A DNA stretch of 64,000 bases. Origin: Anaerococcus urinomassiliensis. GTDB lineage: Bacteria > Bacillota > Clostridia > Tissierellales > Peptoniphilaceae. Position numbers and translations under genes: made by a program. The notes under the pieces were generated by a model. The model had not been told where the DNA came from, searched no databases, and saw nothing but the letters and a program-made list of their open reading frames with translations. Position 1 is the first letter of the stretch. Each line of letters begins with the position of its first letter. The DNA is taken from assembly GCF_900128425.1 (NCBI RefSeq), contig NZ_LT635782.1:1552689-1616688 (forward strand), read 5' to 3'. This document shows, one piece after another, positions 1 to 8,646 of the stretch.

Positions 1-369
1 CATAGTAAGCTCAATTCCTCCAAAAGCGTGGGCGTGGTTTACCTTGTCAAACTTATCTCTAATCTTCACTCTTGAGTCACGAGGTATGGACAAAAGCTCC
101 ATATTGCCGGTCTTTGTGTCAGCGCTTACGAGCATGATTGTATCTGTTCTAGTAAAGTCAGTGTTATCGTCATTGCCGTTCTTGTCAACTCCAACTAAGA
201 GTATTAAATATTGGCCTTCTTCCTTTTTTACTGCATCATCATTTATTATATTTTCGTTACCATTGATATTGAATCTTTGGCTTGCTTCAAGTCTGTCTAG
301 TATAAATTTCGATCCGAAAAATCCTAGCAGTATTACAAGAAGTGTAATAAAAAATCTTTTAGCTTTCAT
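1..369 (-). CDS. LytR-CpsA-Psr (LCP) family protein, N-terminal part
   Basis: The first 123 codons are visible and the rest lies beyond the left edge. The protein opens with a short basic stretch and one membrane anchor (about residues 4-22). Next comes the start of the LCP catalytic domain: ILLVGVDKNG, then RTDTIMLVSADTKTGNMELL, then SIPRDSRVKI and KVNHAHAFGG. The R-T-D-T and S-I-P-R-D blocks are signatures of enzymes that ligate wall teichoic acids or other undecaprenyl-linked glycopolymers to peptidoglycan outside the membrane. The ATG at 367-369 is preceded by AAAGAGAG at suitable spacing. The family call is firm from the motifs; the attached polymer cannot be judged. Confidence 0.88.
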   Translation of the reverse strand, partial: MKAKRFFITLLVILLGFFGSKFILDRLEASQRFNINGNENIINDDAVKKEEGQYLILLVGVDKNGNDDNTDFTRTDTIMLVSADTKTGNMELLSIPRDSRVKIRDKFDKVNHAHAFGGIELTM

Positions 370-423
370 ATATCTCTCTTTCTTTTACTTAAGAAAGATT
401 ATACCATCAATGACATTTTATTG

Positions 424-452
424 AAATCAAAAAGAGAGGCCTGAGCCTCTCA
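424..452 (-). terminator. Rho-independent terminator after the activator gene
   Basis: On the minus strand GAGAGGC-TCAG-GCCTCTC forms a 7-bp stem with a tetraloop and is followed by TTTTTGATTT. It lies just past the stop codon of the 1423-aa gene. Confidence 0.85.
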
Positions 453-460
453 ATTATTAA

Positions 461-3400
461 TTATTTATTTGCCATTTCTTTTTGTTTCAAATTGTCACGT
501 GCCTGGCTCATCATTAGCTTGACACGGTTGATTTGGTTGACTTCACTTGCACCTGGGTCATAGTCTATGGCCACAATATTTGCTTCAGGATATTCTTCTC
601 TGATTTTCTTCATAACACCCTTACCAGTGATATGGTTTGGCAAGCATCCAAATGGTTGGATGCAGACTATATTTGGTGCGCCAGCATGGATTAGTTCTAC
701 CATTTCACCAGCAAGTAGCCAGCCTTCACCAGCTTGGTTACCAAGACTTGTTACATCTGATGCGTAATCTACAATTTGGTCAATGTATTCTGGCTCATTA
801 AATCTCTTTGACTCTCTTAGGGCCTTTCTGACTGGTTTTCTGTAGGATTCGACAATGCTTATGCCGATTTTGCCAATTCCAGCAGAAAACTTGCTCTTGC
901 CGTACAAATCAGCTTTGAGCTCTGAGTTTTTCATGCAGTACATAAAGAAGTCTGTGAGGTCTGGTAGGATTACCTCAGCTCCCTCAGCTTCTAGGACTTT
1001 TTGTAGATTGTTATTTGCTTCTGGCAAGAATTTAACCAAGATTTCTCCTACGATCCCTGCCTTTGGTATTTTGATATCCTTTACTGGGATGTTATCAAAA
1101 TCTTCTACTATTTCCTTGACTATCGCCTTATACTCTCTATCTGTCATTGTTGGAGCAAGTACTTCAAGACGACTAATCCAGTCTTCTTTTAGCCTATCTG
1201 TTGCCCCCTTTTCCACTTCATAAGGTCTGGTAGCATTTGATACTCTGTTTATCAAGTCACCAAATATTATCGCCCTAAATCCTCTTTTGAAAAATGGTAT
1301 GGCTGATGGTTTTCTAAGGTCAAAACCTGAGTTAGTCTCGATTCCTTGGGCAGAGATTGCAATTACAGGAATGTCTGGATATCCCGCATCTCTAAGACCC
1401 TTTCTAATATAGCCAACGTAGTTACTTGCCCTGCACGCTCCACCCGTTTGGGTCATCACTATTGCAAGCTTGTCGGTATCGTACCTACCAGAGTTGACAG
1501 CTTCCATAAATTGACCAACTACTGTAATTGATGGATAGCAGGAGTCGTTATTTACGTATTTTAGACCTTGGTCTAGGACCTTGTCATTTACTGTATCCAA
1601 GAACTCAATATTTATCCCATATTGGTGGAATACTGGCGCCAATATCCTAAAGTGTTCTCTTGCCATTTGTGGGGCAAGGATTGTGTAACCTTCCTCAACC
1701 ATCTTCTTGGTAAATTCTGGTGTAGAATAATCCAATCTATCTAGGTCTGTCTTAAACTCAATTCCTTCCATTTTCTTTTGGTTTAGAGCTTGGAGGAGAG
1801 ACCTTATTCTAATCTTGATAGCACCAAGGTTTGATACTTCGTCTATCTTTAGTAGGGTATAGATTTTGCCGTGAGCTTCTAATAGGTCTTGGACTTGGTC
1901 GGTTGTAACAGCATCTAGACCACAACCAAAGGAATTTAGTTGGATTAGTTGCAAGTTTGGATTGTCTGCTACATATTCTGCAGCCCTATAAAGTCTTGCG
2001 TGGTAGGACCATTGGTCAAGTACACGAACCTTAGCATCTATATCTTTGATGTTGTAGGCAACAGCATCTTCAGAAATTACTGGGATTTTCATTCCTTCTA
2101 TTAACTCTGGTATGCCGTGGTTGACTTCAGGGTCAATATGGTAAGGGCGGCCAGCAAGGACTATGGCATTTAGCTTGTTAGCATTTACATAGTCAATTAT
2201 TTCCTTGCCACGAATTCTTATTTGGTCATGGTAGTCTTGGAGTTCTTGCCAAGCTAGAGCAACTGCATTTTTGATCTCTTTTTTGCCAAGTACATTGCCA
2301 TTGTGGCTGTAGCCAGCAAATTCTTCTATGAGCCTATCTCTGATAATTTTTTCGCTCTCTAGAGATAGGTAAGGATTCATATAGTTTTTGCCCTCTAGGC
2401 TTTCTACATTGTTTTTGATAAGGTCAGGATATCCAGAAACTACTGGGCAGTTCATGTGGTTTTGAGCCTTGTCAAATTGCTTGTATTCGTAGAAAACAGC
2501 TGGGTAAAATATCAAATCCAAGTCATCTCTGGCTGCCAAATCTTCTATATGGCCGTGGGCAAGTTTGGCTGGATAGCAAGCTGTTTCTGATGAGATTGAT
2601 GAGATTCCTTTCTCATACATTTGCCTGTCACTTTTGCCAGAAAGAACGACATCAAAGCCAAGAGATGTGAAAAATTTGTGCCAGAATGGGTAATCTTCGT
2701 AGATATTGAGAACCCTAGGCATGCCAACCCTACCCATGCGACCACCATCTCCCAAGCTCTTTCTATCGAAAAGTAATTTATTTTTGAATTTGTACATATT
2801 CAAATCGGCCATGGTCTCTTCTTTTTTGACACCGGCTCCTCTTTCACACCTATTTCCAGTTACATATCTAGAACCGTCAGGAAATACGTTAATGATTAGG
2901 GAACAATTATTGGTGCATAGGCCACAGCGAGCACTTTTTTGCTTATAAGTGAAGTTTTCAAGTTCATCTATATCTGCTAATGTTGATTGACCAGTGGACT
3001 TATCTTTGCTTATAAGGGCCATACCCATAGCACCCATAAGGCCAGCAATCTCTGGTCTTGTGGTTTTTCTGCCTGTGATTTTTTCAAAGGATCTTAGTAT
3101 AGCATCGCCGTAGAAAGTTCCCCCTTGGACTACTATATTTTCACCAAGTGACTTTGGATCACGGACCTTGATAACTTTCTGAATAGCGTTTTTGATTACA
3201 GAATAACATAGACCTGCCGCTATATCTCCAACTTCTGACCCCTCTTTTTGGGCTTGTTTGACCTTGGAGTTCATAAAAACTGTACAACGACTTCCTAGGT
3301 CTGCTGGTTCTTTGGCAAAAAGTGCCTTGTGTTGGAATTCCTCTACACTCATGCCTACTGATGCAGAGAAAGTAGATAAGAATGAACCGCAACCTGATGA

Positions 3401-4732
3401 ACAAGCTTCGTTAAGCTGTATAGAGTCGATTATCCCTTCTCTAATATGCATGGCCTTCATATCTTGGCCACCAATATCTAGGATGAAGTCTACATTAGGA
3501 TTGAAAAATTTGGCTGCTGAGTAATGGGCAATGGTTTCTACCTCACCATTATCTACATGGAGGGCATTTTTTATGAAGTCCTCCCCATAGCCACAAATAC
3601 CAGAAGATGCTATGTATGCCTTTGGATTTTTCTTTGCATAGGCATCTTTTAGCATAGATATTACTATTTCAAGTGGACGACCTAAATTCATTCTATAATC
3701 TTCATGGATGATGTGGGCATCTTCTGTAATCCAAACCATCTTGCTAGTTGTAGAACCCGCATCAATGCCTACATATATAGGTCCCTCATAAGTTTCTATA
3801 TCATCATAGACTACTTGGTCTGTCTTGTGGCTAGCTACAAAGTCTTCGTATTCTTTCTCAGAAGTGAAAAGTGGTTCAAGTTTCTTGGTCATTTCCATAT
3901 CTTCTGGCAATTCTTTTTTAAGTTCCTTTATCAAATCTTTGTAGGCAATATATTCTTCATTTTCTGCAGATAGGATAGCTGCGCCCTTTGCAACATAAAG
4001 TTGAGCATCTTCTGGGGTTTTAAATGTATTGCCATCTTCTCCCAAAGTTTCTACAAACCTGTCTCTTAGGGCAGGCAAAAAGTGAAGTGGTCCACCCAAA
4101 AATGTGACATTGCCCTTTATAGGCCTACCACAGGCGAGGTTTGATATAGTTTGGTTAACAACCGATTGGAAGACTGAGATTGCAATATCTTCACGACTTG
4201 CCCCTTGGTTCATAAGGGCTTGGATACCAGTTTTTGCAAATACCCCACAGCGAGAAGCTATTGGGTATATTTTCTTATAATTTTTTGATAAATCATTTAG
4301 ACCAGATGCATCTGTATCAAGAAGTGCCGCCATTTGATCTATAAAGGCACCAGTACCTCCAGCACAGATTGAGTTCATTCTTTGTTCAACAGAACCTGAT
4401 AGGTAGGTAATCTTGCTATCCTCACCACCAAGCTCGATGACAACATCGGTCTCTGGGATAAATTTCCTAATGGCAGCAGTTTCTGCAATAACTTCTTGGA
4501 CGAAATTGATCCCCATATACTTTTCAAGGAACATTCCCCCAGAACCAGTTACATTTATAGTAATATAGTCGTCCTTAAACTCTTCATAAGCTTCACTAAG
4601 AACGACCCTAACAGTTTCTTTAACATCAGACTTATGTCTTCTATATACTTGGTATAGGGTATTAAAATTCTCATCTGTAATAACAATTTTTACAGTAGTA
4701 GACCCTACATCAAGACCCATATGTAAATTCAT
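461..4732 (-). CDS. Giant acyl-CoA dehydratase activase / dehydratase-like fusion protein
   Basis: A 1423-aa fusion of the 2-hydroxyacyl-CoA dehydratase activator type. Domain 1 (about 1-260) is a BadF/BadG/HgdC ASKHA ATPase with GLDVGSTT at 6-13, CAGGTG (Cys123) and RCGVF (Cys162), the two cysteines that hold the inter-subunit [4Fe-4S] cluster in HgdC dimers. Domain 2 (about 318-575) repeats the fold (GIDAGSTTSK near 322, GIC at 378-380, ACSSGCG near 443). A DUF2229-type segment with Cys603, Cys606, Cys610 and Cys629 follows. The C-terminal part resembles HgdB-like dehydratase subunits (TGGACRASNY, QPFGCLPNHI). In known systems the ATPase fires single electrons into a dehydratase or reductase; having both in one chain suggests a self-contained ATP-driven reductant. 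The substrate is unknown. RBS AAAGG precedes the ATG. Confidence 0.85.
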   Translation of the reverse strand: MNLHMGLDVGSTTVKIVITDENFNTLYQVYRRHKSDVKETVRVVLSEAYEEFKDDYITINVTGSGGMFLEKYMGINFVQEVIAETAAIRKFIPETDVVIELGGEDSKITYLSGSVEQRMNSICAGGTGAFIDQMAALLDTDASGLNDLSKNYKKIYPIASRCGVFAKTGIQALMNQGASREDIAISVFQSVVNQTISNLACGRPIKGNVTFLGGPLHFLPALRDRFVETLGEDGNTFKTPEDAQLYVAKGAAILSAENEEYIAYKDLIKELKKELPEDMEMTKKLEPLFTSEKEYEDFVASHKTDQVVYDDIETYEGPIYVGIDAGSTTSKMVWITEDAHIIHEDYRMNLGRPLEIVISMLKDAYAKKNPKAYIASSGICGYGEDFIKNALHVDNGEVETIAHYSAAKFFNPNVDFILDIGGQDMKAMHIREGIIDSIQLNEACSSGCGSFLSTFSASVGMSVEEFQHKALFAKEPADLGSRCTVFMNSKVKQAQKEGSEVGDIAAGLCYSVIKNAIQKVIKVRDPKSLGENIVVQGGTFYGDAILRSFEKITGRKTTRPEIAGLMGAMGMALISKDKSTGQSTLADIDELENFTYKQKSARCGLCTNNCSLIINVFPDGSRYVTGNRCERGAGVKKEETMADLNMYKFKNKLLFDRKSLGDGGRMGRVGMPRVLNIYEDYPFWHKFFTSLGFDVVLSGKSDRQMYEKGISSISSETACYPAKLAHGHIEDLAARDDLDLIFYPAVFYEYKQFDKAQNHMNCPVVSGYPDLIKNNVESLEGKNYMNPYLSLESEKIIRDRLIEEFAGYSHNGNVLGKKEIKNAVALAWQELQDYHDQIRIRGKEIIDYVNANKLNAIVLAGRPYHIDPEVNHGIPELIEGMKIPVISEDAVAYNIKDIDAKVRVLDQWSYHARLYRAAEYVADNPNLQLIQLNSFGCGLDAVTTDQVQDLLEAHGKIYTLLKIDEVSNLGAIKIRIRSLLQALNQKKMEGIEFKTDLDRLDYSTPEFTKKMVEEGYTILAPQMAREHFRILAPVFHQYGINIEFLDTVNDKVLDQGLKYVNNDSCYPSITVVGQFMEAVNSGRYDTDKLAIVMTQTGGACRASNYVGYIRKGLRDAGYPDIPVIAISAQGIETNSGFDLRKPSAIPFFKRGFRAIIFGDLINRVSNATRPYEVEKGATDRLKEDWISRLEVLAPTMTDREYKAIVKEIVEDFDNIPVKDIKIPKAGIVGEILVKFLPEANNNLQKVLEAEGAEVILPDLTDFFMYCMKNSELKADLYGKSKFSAGIGKIGISIVESYRKPVRKALRESKRFNEPEYIDQIVDYASDVTSLGNQAGEGWLLAGEMVELIHAGAPNIVCIQPFGCLPNHITGKGVMKKIREEYPEANIVAIDYDPGASEVNQINRVKLMMSQARDNLKQKEMANK

Positions 4733-4763
4733 AAAAAGCCTTTCTAATTAATCTATATATAAA

Positions 4764-4784
4764 AAGTTATCATTAAAATAACTT
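4764..4784 (-). promoter_or_regulatory. Inverted repeat in the leader of the activator gene
   Basis: AAGTTAT-N7-ATAACTT is a perfect 7-bp inverted repeat about 32 bp upstream of the ATG. A weak promoter (TTGGAA, 18 bp, TAAAAT) can be drawn further upstream, and CTTGGA occurs twice in it. An operator is possible, but AT-rich repeats of this length can arise by chance. Confidence 0.3.
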
Positions 4785-4915
4785 GTTTGCCTTTAAAACT
4801 AACACTAACATTTTACCTCAATCCAAGAGTTAATTCCAAGTAAATAACTATGGATTATCCAGTAAAAGCCGGTACATATTCCATTAAATACTATAAAAAT
4901 TTTTTTGCAATACAG

Positions 4916-4945
4916 CAAAAGAAAAAAGAGCCACAAAGACTCTTT
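4916..4945 (-). terminator. Terminator after the DUF819 gene
   Basis: On the minus strand AAAGAG-N9-CTCTTT followed by further T residues forms a short stem overlapping the stop codon of the DUF819 gene. Confidence 0.6.
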
Positions 4946-6119
4946 ATATTAGTATATTTCCTACTATTGTTCCTAGGTAGTTTCCTATAATGTATCCAAA
5001 TAGACCTGCGAATATTCCTGGGCCTATAAGATGGTACCATCCTTTTGATATGGCCATGGCTGCTGCTGTGGATGGGCCTCCTATGTTGGCATTTGATGCT
5101 ATGATAGCCTCCTGCAATGAAACTTTTAATAATTTTGCTCCTAATAAAACCATTAGCATATTTATCACAACCATTATAAAACAGAATACTAGTAGCAATG
5201 GTGCTGTTTTTATGATAAGTGGTATGCTTGCTGGCACTCCTATTACTACAAAGAAAATATAAATCAAAAATGATCCAACTTCTTCTGCTCCGCTTATTTT
5301 TTCAAAATATTTTGGAAAAGCCGTGGTAAGTATCATAGTTAATGTTGTTATTATAAGATATGGATTGCCAAAAAGTTGATTTAATAATAGGCTAAAGGCG
5401 TTTGTTGTTGGGATTTTTGCTGCAAAGAATCCTGCAATAACATTACTCACCGCAACTATAGCAGCAGATGTAGCAAATATTACTGCCAAGTCAAAGGTCG
5501 ATATATAAGTTTTCTTGTTAAATTCATCCTTGTGTTCGCTACTTGCTTCAGATTGGATGAAGTTTTTCCTAAAAAATCCTATATTTGGCAAAGCTGATAG
5601 GATTACAAAATAAATAGCCATATTAAAGTTATCGGCAACAGTTGTTGCAGATACCATGGTCTTGTCTAGGTCAAATACTTGGCTTAGGGCGACAAAGTTG
5701 ACTCCTCCACCAATGTAGGATCCTGTCATCATTCCAGCTATATTGCCTAAATTTGGAATTGCATTTTTTAGCAATCCAAAGGATATAAGGGCTCCAAGTA
5801 CTGTTCCCACCGACCCGATGGTAAAAAGTAAGAGGATTTTGCCAGATTCCTTAAAAATCTTCCTCATATTTGATCTAAATAAAAGCATAGGAATGGAAAG
5901 TGGAATAGCGTAGTCCCAAACAGTGTCATAAACTGTTGATTCCATAGGCAAGACCTTTAAGTTGGTGAGAATCACAGCAAAAATCAGAGCAATAACTGCT
6001 CCAGTTAAAACTTGCCCCCACTTATATTTTTTCTCTATTGTCATTGCAAGGACGACAATAATTAATAAAACTGCCCAAATCATCCAAATATTGTCTGGAC
6101 TTATCAAAGTATTAGTCAT
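4944..6119 (-). CDS. DUF819 family integral membrane protein (YjcL-like)
   Basis: A 391-aa, very hydrophobic protein with about ten to twelve predicted membrane segments. The pattern MIWAVLLIIVV... in the first helix, AIPLSIPMLLF near 90, TGSYIGGGVNFVAL near 140 and ASNANIGGPSTAAAMA near 350 matches the DUF819 (YjcL) family. The glycine-rich GGGVNF and IGGPSTAAAM stretches sit in two half-molecules, as in inverted-repeat transporters. Substrate and function are unknown for the family. A strong RBS (AAGGAGAG) precedes the ATG. It appears to be a single-gene unit with its own terminator and a palindromic promoter region. Confidence 0.82.
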   Translation of the reverse strand: MTNTLISPDNIWMIWAVLLIIVVLAMTIEKKYKWGQVLTGAVIALIFAVILTNLKVLPMESTVYDTVWDYAIPLSIPMLLFRSNMRKIFKESGKILLLFTIGSVGTVLGALISFGLLKNAIPNLGNIAGMMTGSYIGGGVNFVALSQVFDLDKTMVSATTVADNFNMAIYFVILSALPNIGFFRKNFIQSEASSEHKDEFNKKTYISTFDLAVIFATSAAIVAVSNVIAGFFAAKIPTTNAFSLLLNQLFGNPYLIITTLTMILTTAFPKYFEKISGAEEVGSFLIYIFFVVIGVPASIPLIIKTAPLLLVFCFIMVVINMLMVLLGAKLLKVSLQEAIIASNANIGGPSTAAAMAISKGWYHLIGPGIFAGLFGYIIGNYLGTIVGNILI

Positions 6120-6138
6120 AAACTCTCCTTAAACTTTA

Positions 6139-6174
6139 TTTTATTATTATAAACTATTTTTTATAATAATAAAA
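6139..6174. promoter_or_regulatory. Perfect 15-bp inverted repeat upstream of the DUF819 gene
   Basis: TTTTATTATTATAAA and its exact reverse complement are separated by 6 bp, 20 to 55 bp before the start codon. The arms contain TATAAT-like hexamers in both directions, so the site could be a symmetric promoter/operator or a 5' UTR hairpin. Confidence 0.45.
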
Positions 6175-6255
6175 CAATTAATGACAAGTTTCTTTGATAA
6201 AATATCAGAATAAAAAACACACAGCAATATCTTCATATCACCAGGTGAAAATTTA

Positions 6256-6864
6256 TTAGTCTCTTGATCTCATTTCTTTTACAAGATTTGATATAACTTT
6301 GAAGTGGCTGTCTTTGGAATCGTAGGCTATGTCAAATAATAACATTTCTGTATTTACAACTACCGCCCCCATTTCCACCAAAGTCTGGGCAGAAGTTTCT
6401 TTCAGTTCTTCTGTGTATGAGCTTATAGCATCTTTTACAAAAAATACATTTAGGCCAAGATCTAGTAGACTTCTAATTGTTTGGTAGATACAAACATGGC
6501 CCTCAGCTCCTACTACTACAACATTTGTGATATTATTTTCTTTTATAAAGTCTAGAACTTCTGGTGTTGCTGCATCAAAAATTGTCTTTTCAAATATTTT
6601 ATCTTCTGGGATTTCTTCTAGTAATCTTTGATCTGATTTGCCAAGTCCTTTTGGATATTGCTCTGTTGCAAGGATTGGCATTTGGTATTCTTTGAATGCT
6701 TTTATCAAAACCAAAGTGTTTAGGATAGTAAGTTCACCATTTTCCATAGTTTTCATTAGTTTTGGTTGTTCATCTACTACCAATAGAAGAGTCTTATCTT
6801 TTTTTGCGTATTTGTCGCCTTCTAGAGAATTTATATAATATTTGCTTGCTAATTTTCTTTCCAT
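6256..6864 (-). CDS. Isochorismatase-family (cysteine hydrolase) protein
   Basis: A 202-aa protein of the isochorismatase/nicotinamidase fold. The catalytic triad is visible: Asp31 in LLLVVDEQ, Lys93 in FEKTIFDA and Cys125 in GAEGHVCIYQT. The family hydrolyses amides or enol ethers (nicotinamide, isochorismate, ureido compounds). This short version without extra lids is closest to the YcaC/hydrolase subgroup, whose substrates are mostly unknown. The start overlaps the end of the radical SAM gene by 16 bp and has an AGGGGGA ribosome binding site inside it, so the two are probably co-transcribed and translationally coupled. Confidence 0.8.
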   Translation of the reverse strand: MERKLASKYYINSLEGDKYAKKDKTLLLVVDEQPKLMKTMENGELTILNTLVLIKAFKEYQMPILATEQYPKGLGKSDQRLLEEIPEDKIFEKTIFDAATPEVLDFIKENNITNVVVVGAEGHVCIYQTIRSLLDLGLNVFFVKDAISSYTEELKETSAQTLVEMGAVVVNTEMLLFDIAYDSKDSHFKVISNLVKEMRSRD

Positions 6865-7778
6865 AGGTCCCCCTGTCTGTAATCACTGTCTTTCATAATT
6901 TTATCGATTGTCGATAATACTGCTCCCTTATTTTTTGACCAAAGTGGATAAGCTATATTTGAAGAAATGCCATCACCAGTTAACCTATGTACAACAACAT
7001 CAGGATTTAGATGACGAAGCATAGATACTACAATATTTGCATAGTCATCCTTGGTCATATCATAAGTTATATTGTTTTTTTCATAGTAGGATTTTAGATA
7101 AGTATTGTTTTCTATATAGAGATTGTGGATTTTTATTCCTTCTATCCCACGATAGTTTATGTAGGATATATCTCTCAGATAGTCATCAATATCTTCTCCA
7201 ACTAATCCCACTATAATATGAGCTACCATTTCTATACCCAAACTACATAGTTTTTGAACACCGTTATCAAATTCTTGATGAGAATATCCACGGTTGATAA
7301 ATTCCAAAGTGCCCTCATTGACACTTTGCATGCCCAATTCTATGGTAAGGTCAGTAATTTGATTTAATTCAGATAGCATTGCCAAAACCTCATCAGGCAG
7401 GCAATCGGCACGAGTTGCTATCGATAGTCCTACTATATCAGCTTCATTTATAGCAGCATAAAACATCTCACGCATTTTTGCCACATCTCCATAGGTATTG
7501 GTGAAGTTTTGAAAATAAGCAATATATCCTTCCTCTCTACCAGGTTTTGCTAGGATCTTCTTCTGATAGGCGATTTGAGCTCTGATATCTCCAACAGACC
7601 TATAAGTCCACTCTCCAGCTCCTACATCAGAACAATAGATACACCCACGTGACGATAAAGTCCCATCACGGTTGGGGCAAGTAAAACCACCATCTAGGGG
7701 CAATTTTATAATCTTCTTTCCATATTTGATTTTATAATAAGTATCTAAATCATTGTAGCGTTTTCTGTTAAGTTCCAT
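6849..7778 (-). CDS. TIGR01212-type radical SAM protein (YtqA-like)
   Basis: A 309-aa radical SAM enzyme of the YtqA family. The cluster cysteines have the unusual wide spacing of this family: Cys34 in GGFTCPNRDG, then Cys46 and Cys49 in RGCIYCS. Downstream are FQNFTNTYG, GLSIATRADCLPDEV and ELGMQS, typical barrel motifs for SAM binding. The biochemical role of bacterial YtqA is poorly defined; the family is related to the Elp3/oxygen-independent coproporphyrinogen oxidase side of radical SAM enzymes. It is the first gene of a two-gene unit with the isochorismatase-like hydrolase. Confidence 0.85.
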   Translation of the reverse strand: MELNRKRYNDLDTYYKIKYGKKIIKLPLDGGFTCPNRDGTLSSRGCIYCSDVGAGEWTYRSVGDIRAQIAYQKKILAKPGREEGYIAYFQNFTNTYGDVAKMREMFYAAINEADIVGLSIATRADCLPDEVLAMLSELNQITDLTIELGMQSVNEGTLEFINRGYSHQEFDNGVQKLCSLGIEMVAHIIVGLVGEDIDDYLRDISYINYRGIEGIKIHNLYIENNTYLKSYYEKNNITYDMTKDDYANIVVSMLRHLNPDVVVHRLTGDGISSNIAYPLWSKNKGAVLSTIDKIMKDSDYRQGDLWKEN

Positions 7779-7819
7779 GGGATAATTGTACCTTTATTTT
7801 CCGTTAATATACAGAAAAA

Positions 7820-7993
7820 GGGGCTGTTACAAATTGATAGATATCTAACGTTCCATCATTGGAGTGCACTCCCAGAAAGTTTGAGGCTTAGCCCGCCGGC
7901 TCAGGGAGGTAATTAGCCCGTCGGCTGACAGAGACCTTTCTGGGAGGGTGCTCGAATGATATAGGAACGATTTATCTATTTTGCAACAGCCCC
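7820..7993. mobile_element. MITE-like inverted-repeat element, copy 1
   Basis: A 174-bp element bounded by GGGGCTGTTACAAATTGA on the left and the reverse complement of GGGGCTGTTGCAAAATAGAT on the right. The imperfect terminal inverted repeats run about 60 bp and meet near the CTCCCAGAAAG blocks. The centre carries two AGCCCG-YCGGCT motifs. CTGTTGCAAA ends resemble those of IS6/IS1182-type insertion sequences, but there is no reading frame, so it is at most a non-autonomous derivative. No target duplication is evident. Read on the minus strand it ends in CCCCTTTTT directly behind the DtxR-family gene and may terminate that operon. Confidence 0.75.
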
Positions 7994-7995
7994 TT

Positions 7996-8646
7996 CTAAT
8001 CTATTTCTTTTAAGTATATGTCCTTACAAGCCTTTGGAGAGATTCTTTTTTCTTTGTCATTTTCTATAATTATAGCTGTGTTGTCAAATTTGTCATAGGC
8101 TAGAAATTTTATTTTATCTCCTATTCCTATTTCCATATTCTCACAATAACTTAACAAATCGTGATCATCTCTTATTCTCCTGATGATATAGGCTTTGCCA
8201 GTTTTAGCTTCTGACATTTTTATAAAATCATCTGGAGTTTCTTCATTATTTATAAATATTATAGAACCATGAGGGCAGTAGTCTGGGTATCCCAGGTAGG
8301 CGTTGAGCTTTTCTAAAAGTTCATCGTTTGTTACTGATTGAAGGTCACTTGCTATTGGGTGGATATCTTTCCAAGAAAATTTCAAATTATTTTCTAAAAA
8401 ATATTCCCAAAGCCTGTGCTTAGAAAGGAGTTTTTTGGTATATTTGATGCCTTCATCAGTCAAAAAATTGCTTTTATCATCTACTAGCAAGCCCTCTTGT
8501 TTTAATTTTTTTAACATTTCTGTTACTGTGGGTGGAGCTAGATCAAGGTATGTTGATATAGATTTATTTGTTACCTTCTGATCTTCTCCCATTAGCTTAA
8601 ATATGGTTATTAAGTATTCTTCCTTTTGCGGGTTCATCGCGTGCAT
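7996..8646 (-). CDS. DtxR/MntR-family metal-dependent repressor
   Basis: A 216-aa regulator. The N-terminus (EEYLITIFKL...KVTNKSISTYLDLAPPTVTEMLKKLKQEGLL) is the winged helix of the DtxR/IdeR/MntR family. It is followed by the metal-binding dimerisation domain (HRLWEYFLENNL...HPIASDLQSVT...PDYCPHGSII) and an SH3-like FeoA-type C-terminal domain (EMEIGIGDKIKFLAY). The length fits three-domain members such as TroR/SirR. It is the last gene of the metal ABC operon, the same order as troABCDR of Treponema. The ATG at 8646 has AGAGG six bases upstream and lies inside the end of the preceding permease gene (50-bp overlap). It probably represses the operon when Mn or Fe is plentiful. Confidence 0.9.
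   Translation of the reverse strand: MHAMNPQKEEYLITIFKLMGEDQKVTNKSISTYLDLAPPTVTEMLKKLKQEGLLVDDKSNFLTDEGIKYTKKLLSKHRLWEYFLENNLKFSWKDIHPIASDLQSVTNDELLEKLNAYLGYPDYCPHGSIIFINNEETPDDFIKMSEAKTGKAYIIRRIRDDHDLLSYCENMEIGIGDKIKFLAYDKFDNTAIIIENDKEKRISPKACKDIYLKEID

Noticed and set aside
44..424. Plus-strand open frame at the left edge
   Set aside because: It is the complement of the LCP gene, whose motifs are clear on the minus strand.
7820..7993. Degenerate transposase gene inside the MITE-like element
   Set aside because: No frame longer than about 30 codons is present; the element is nearly all inverted repeat.
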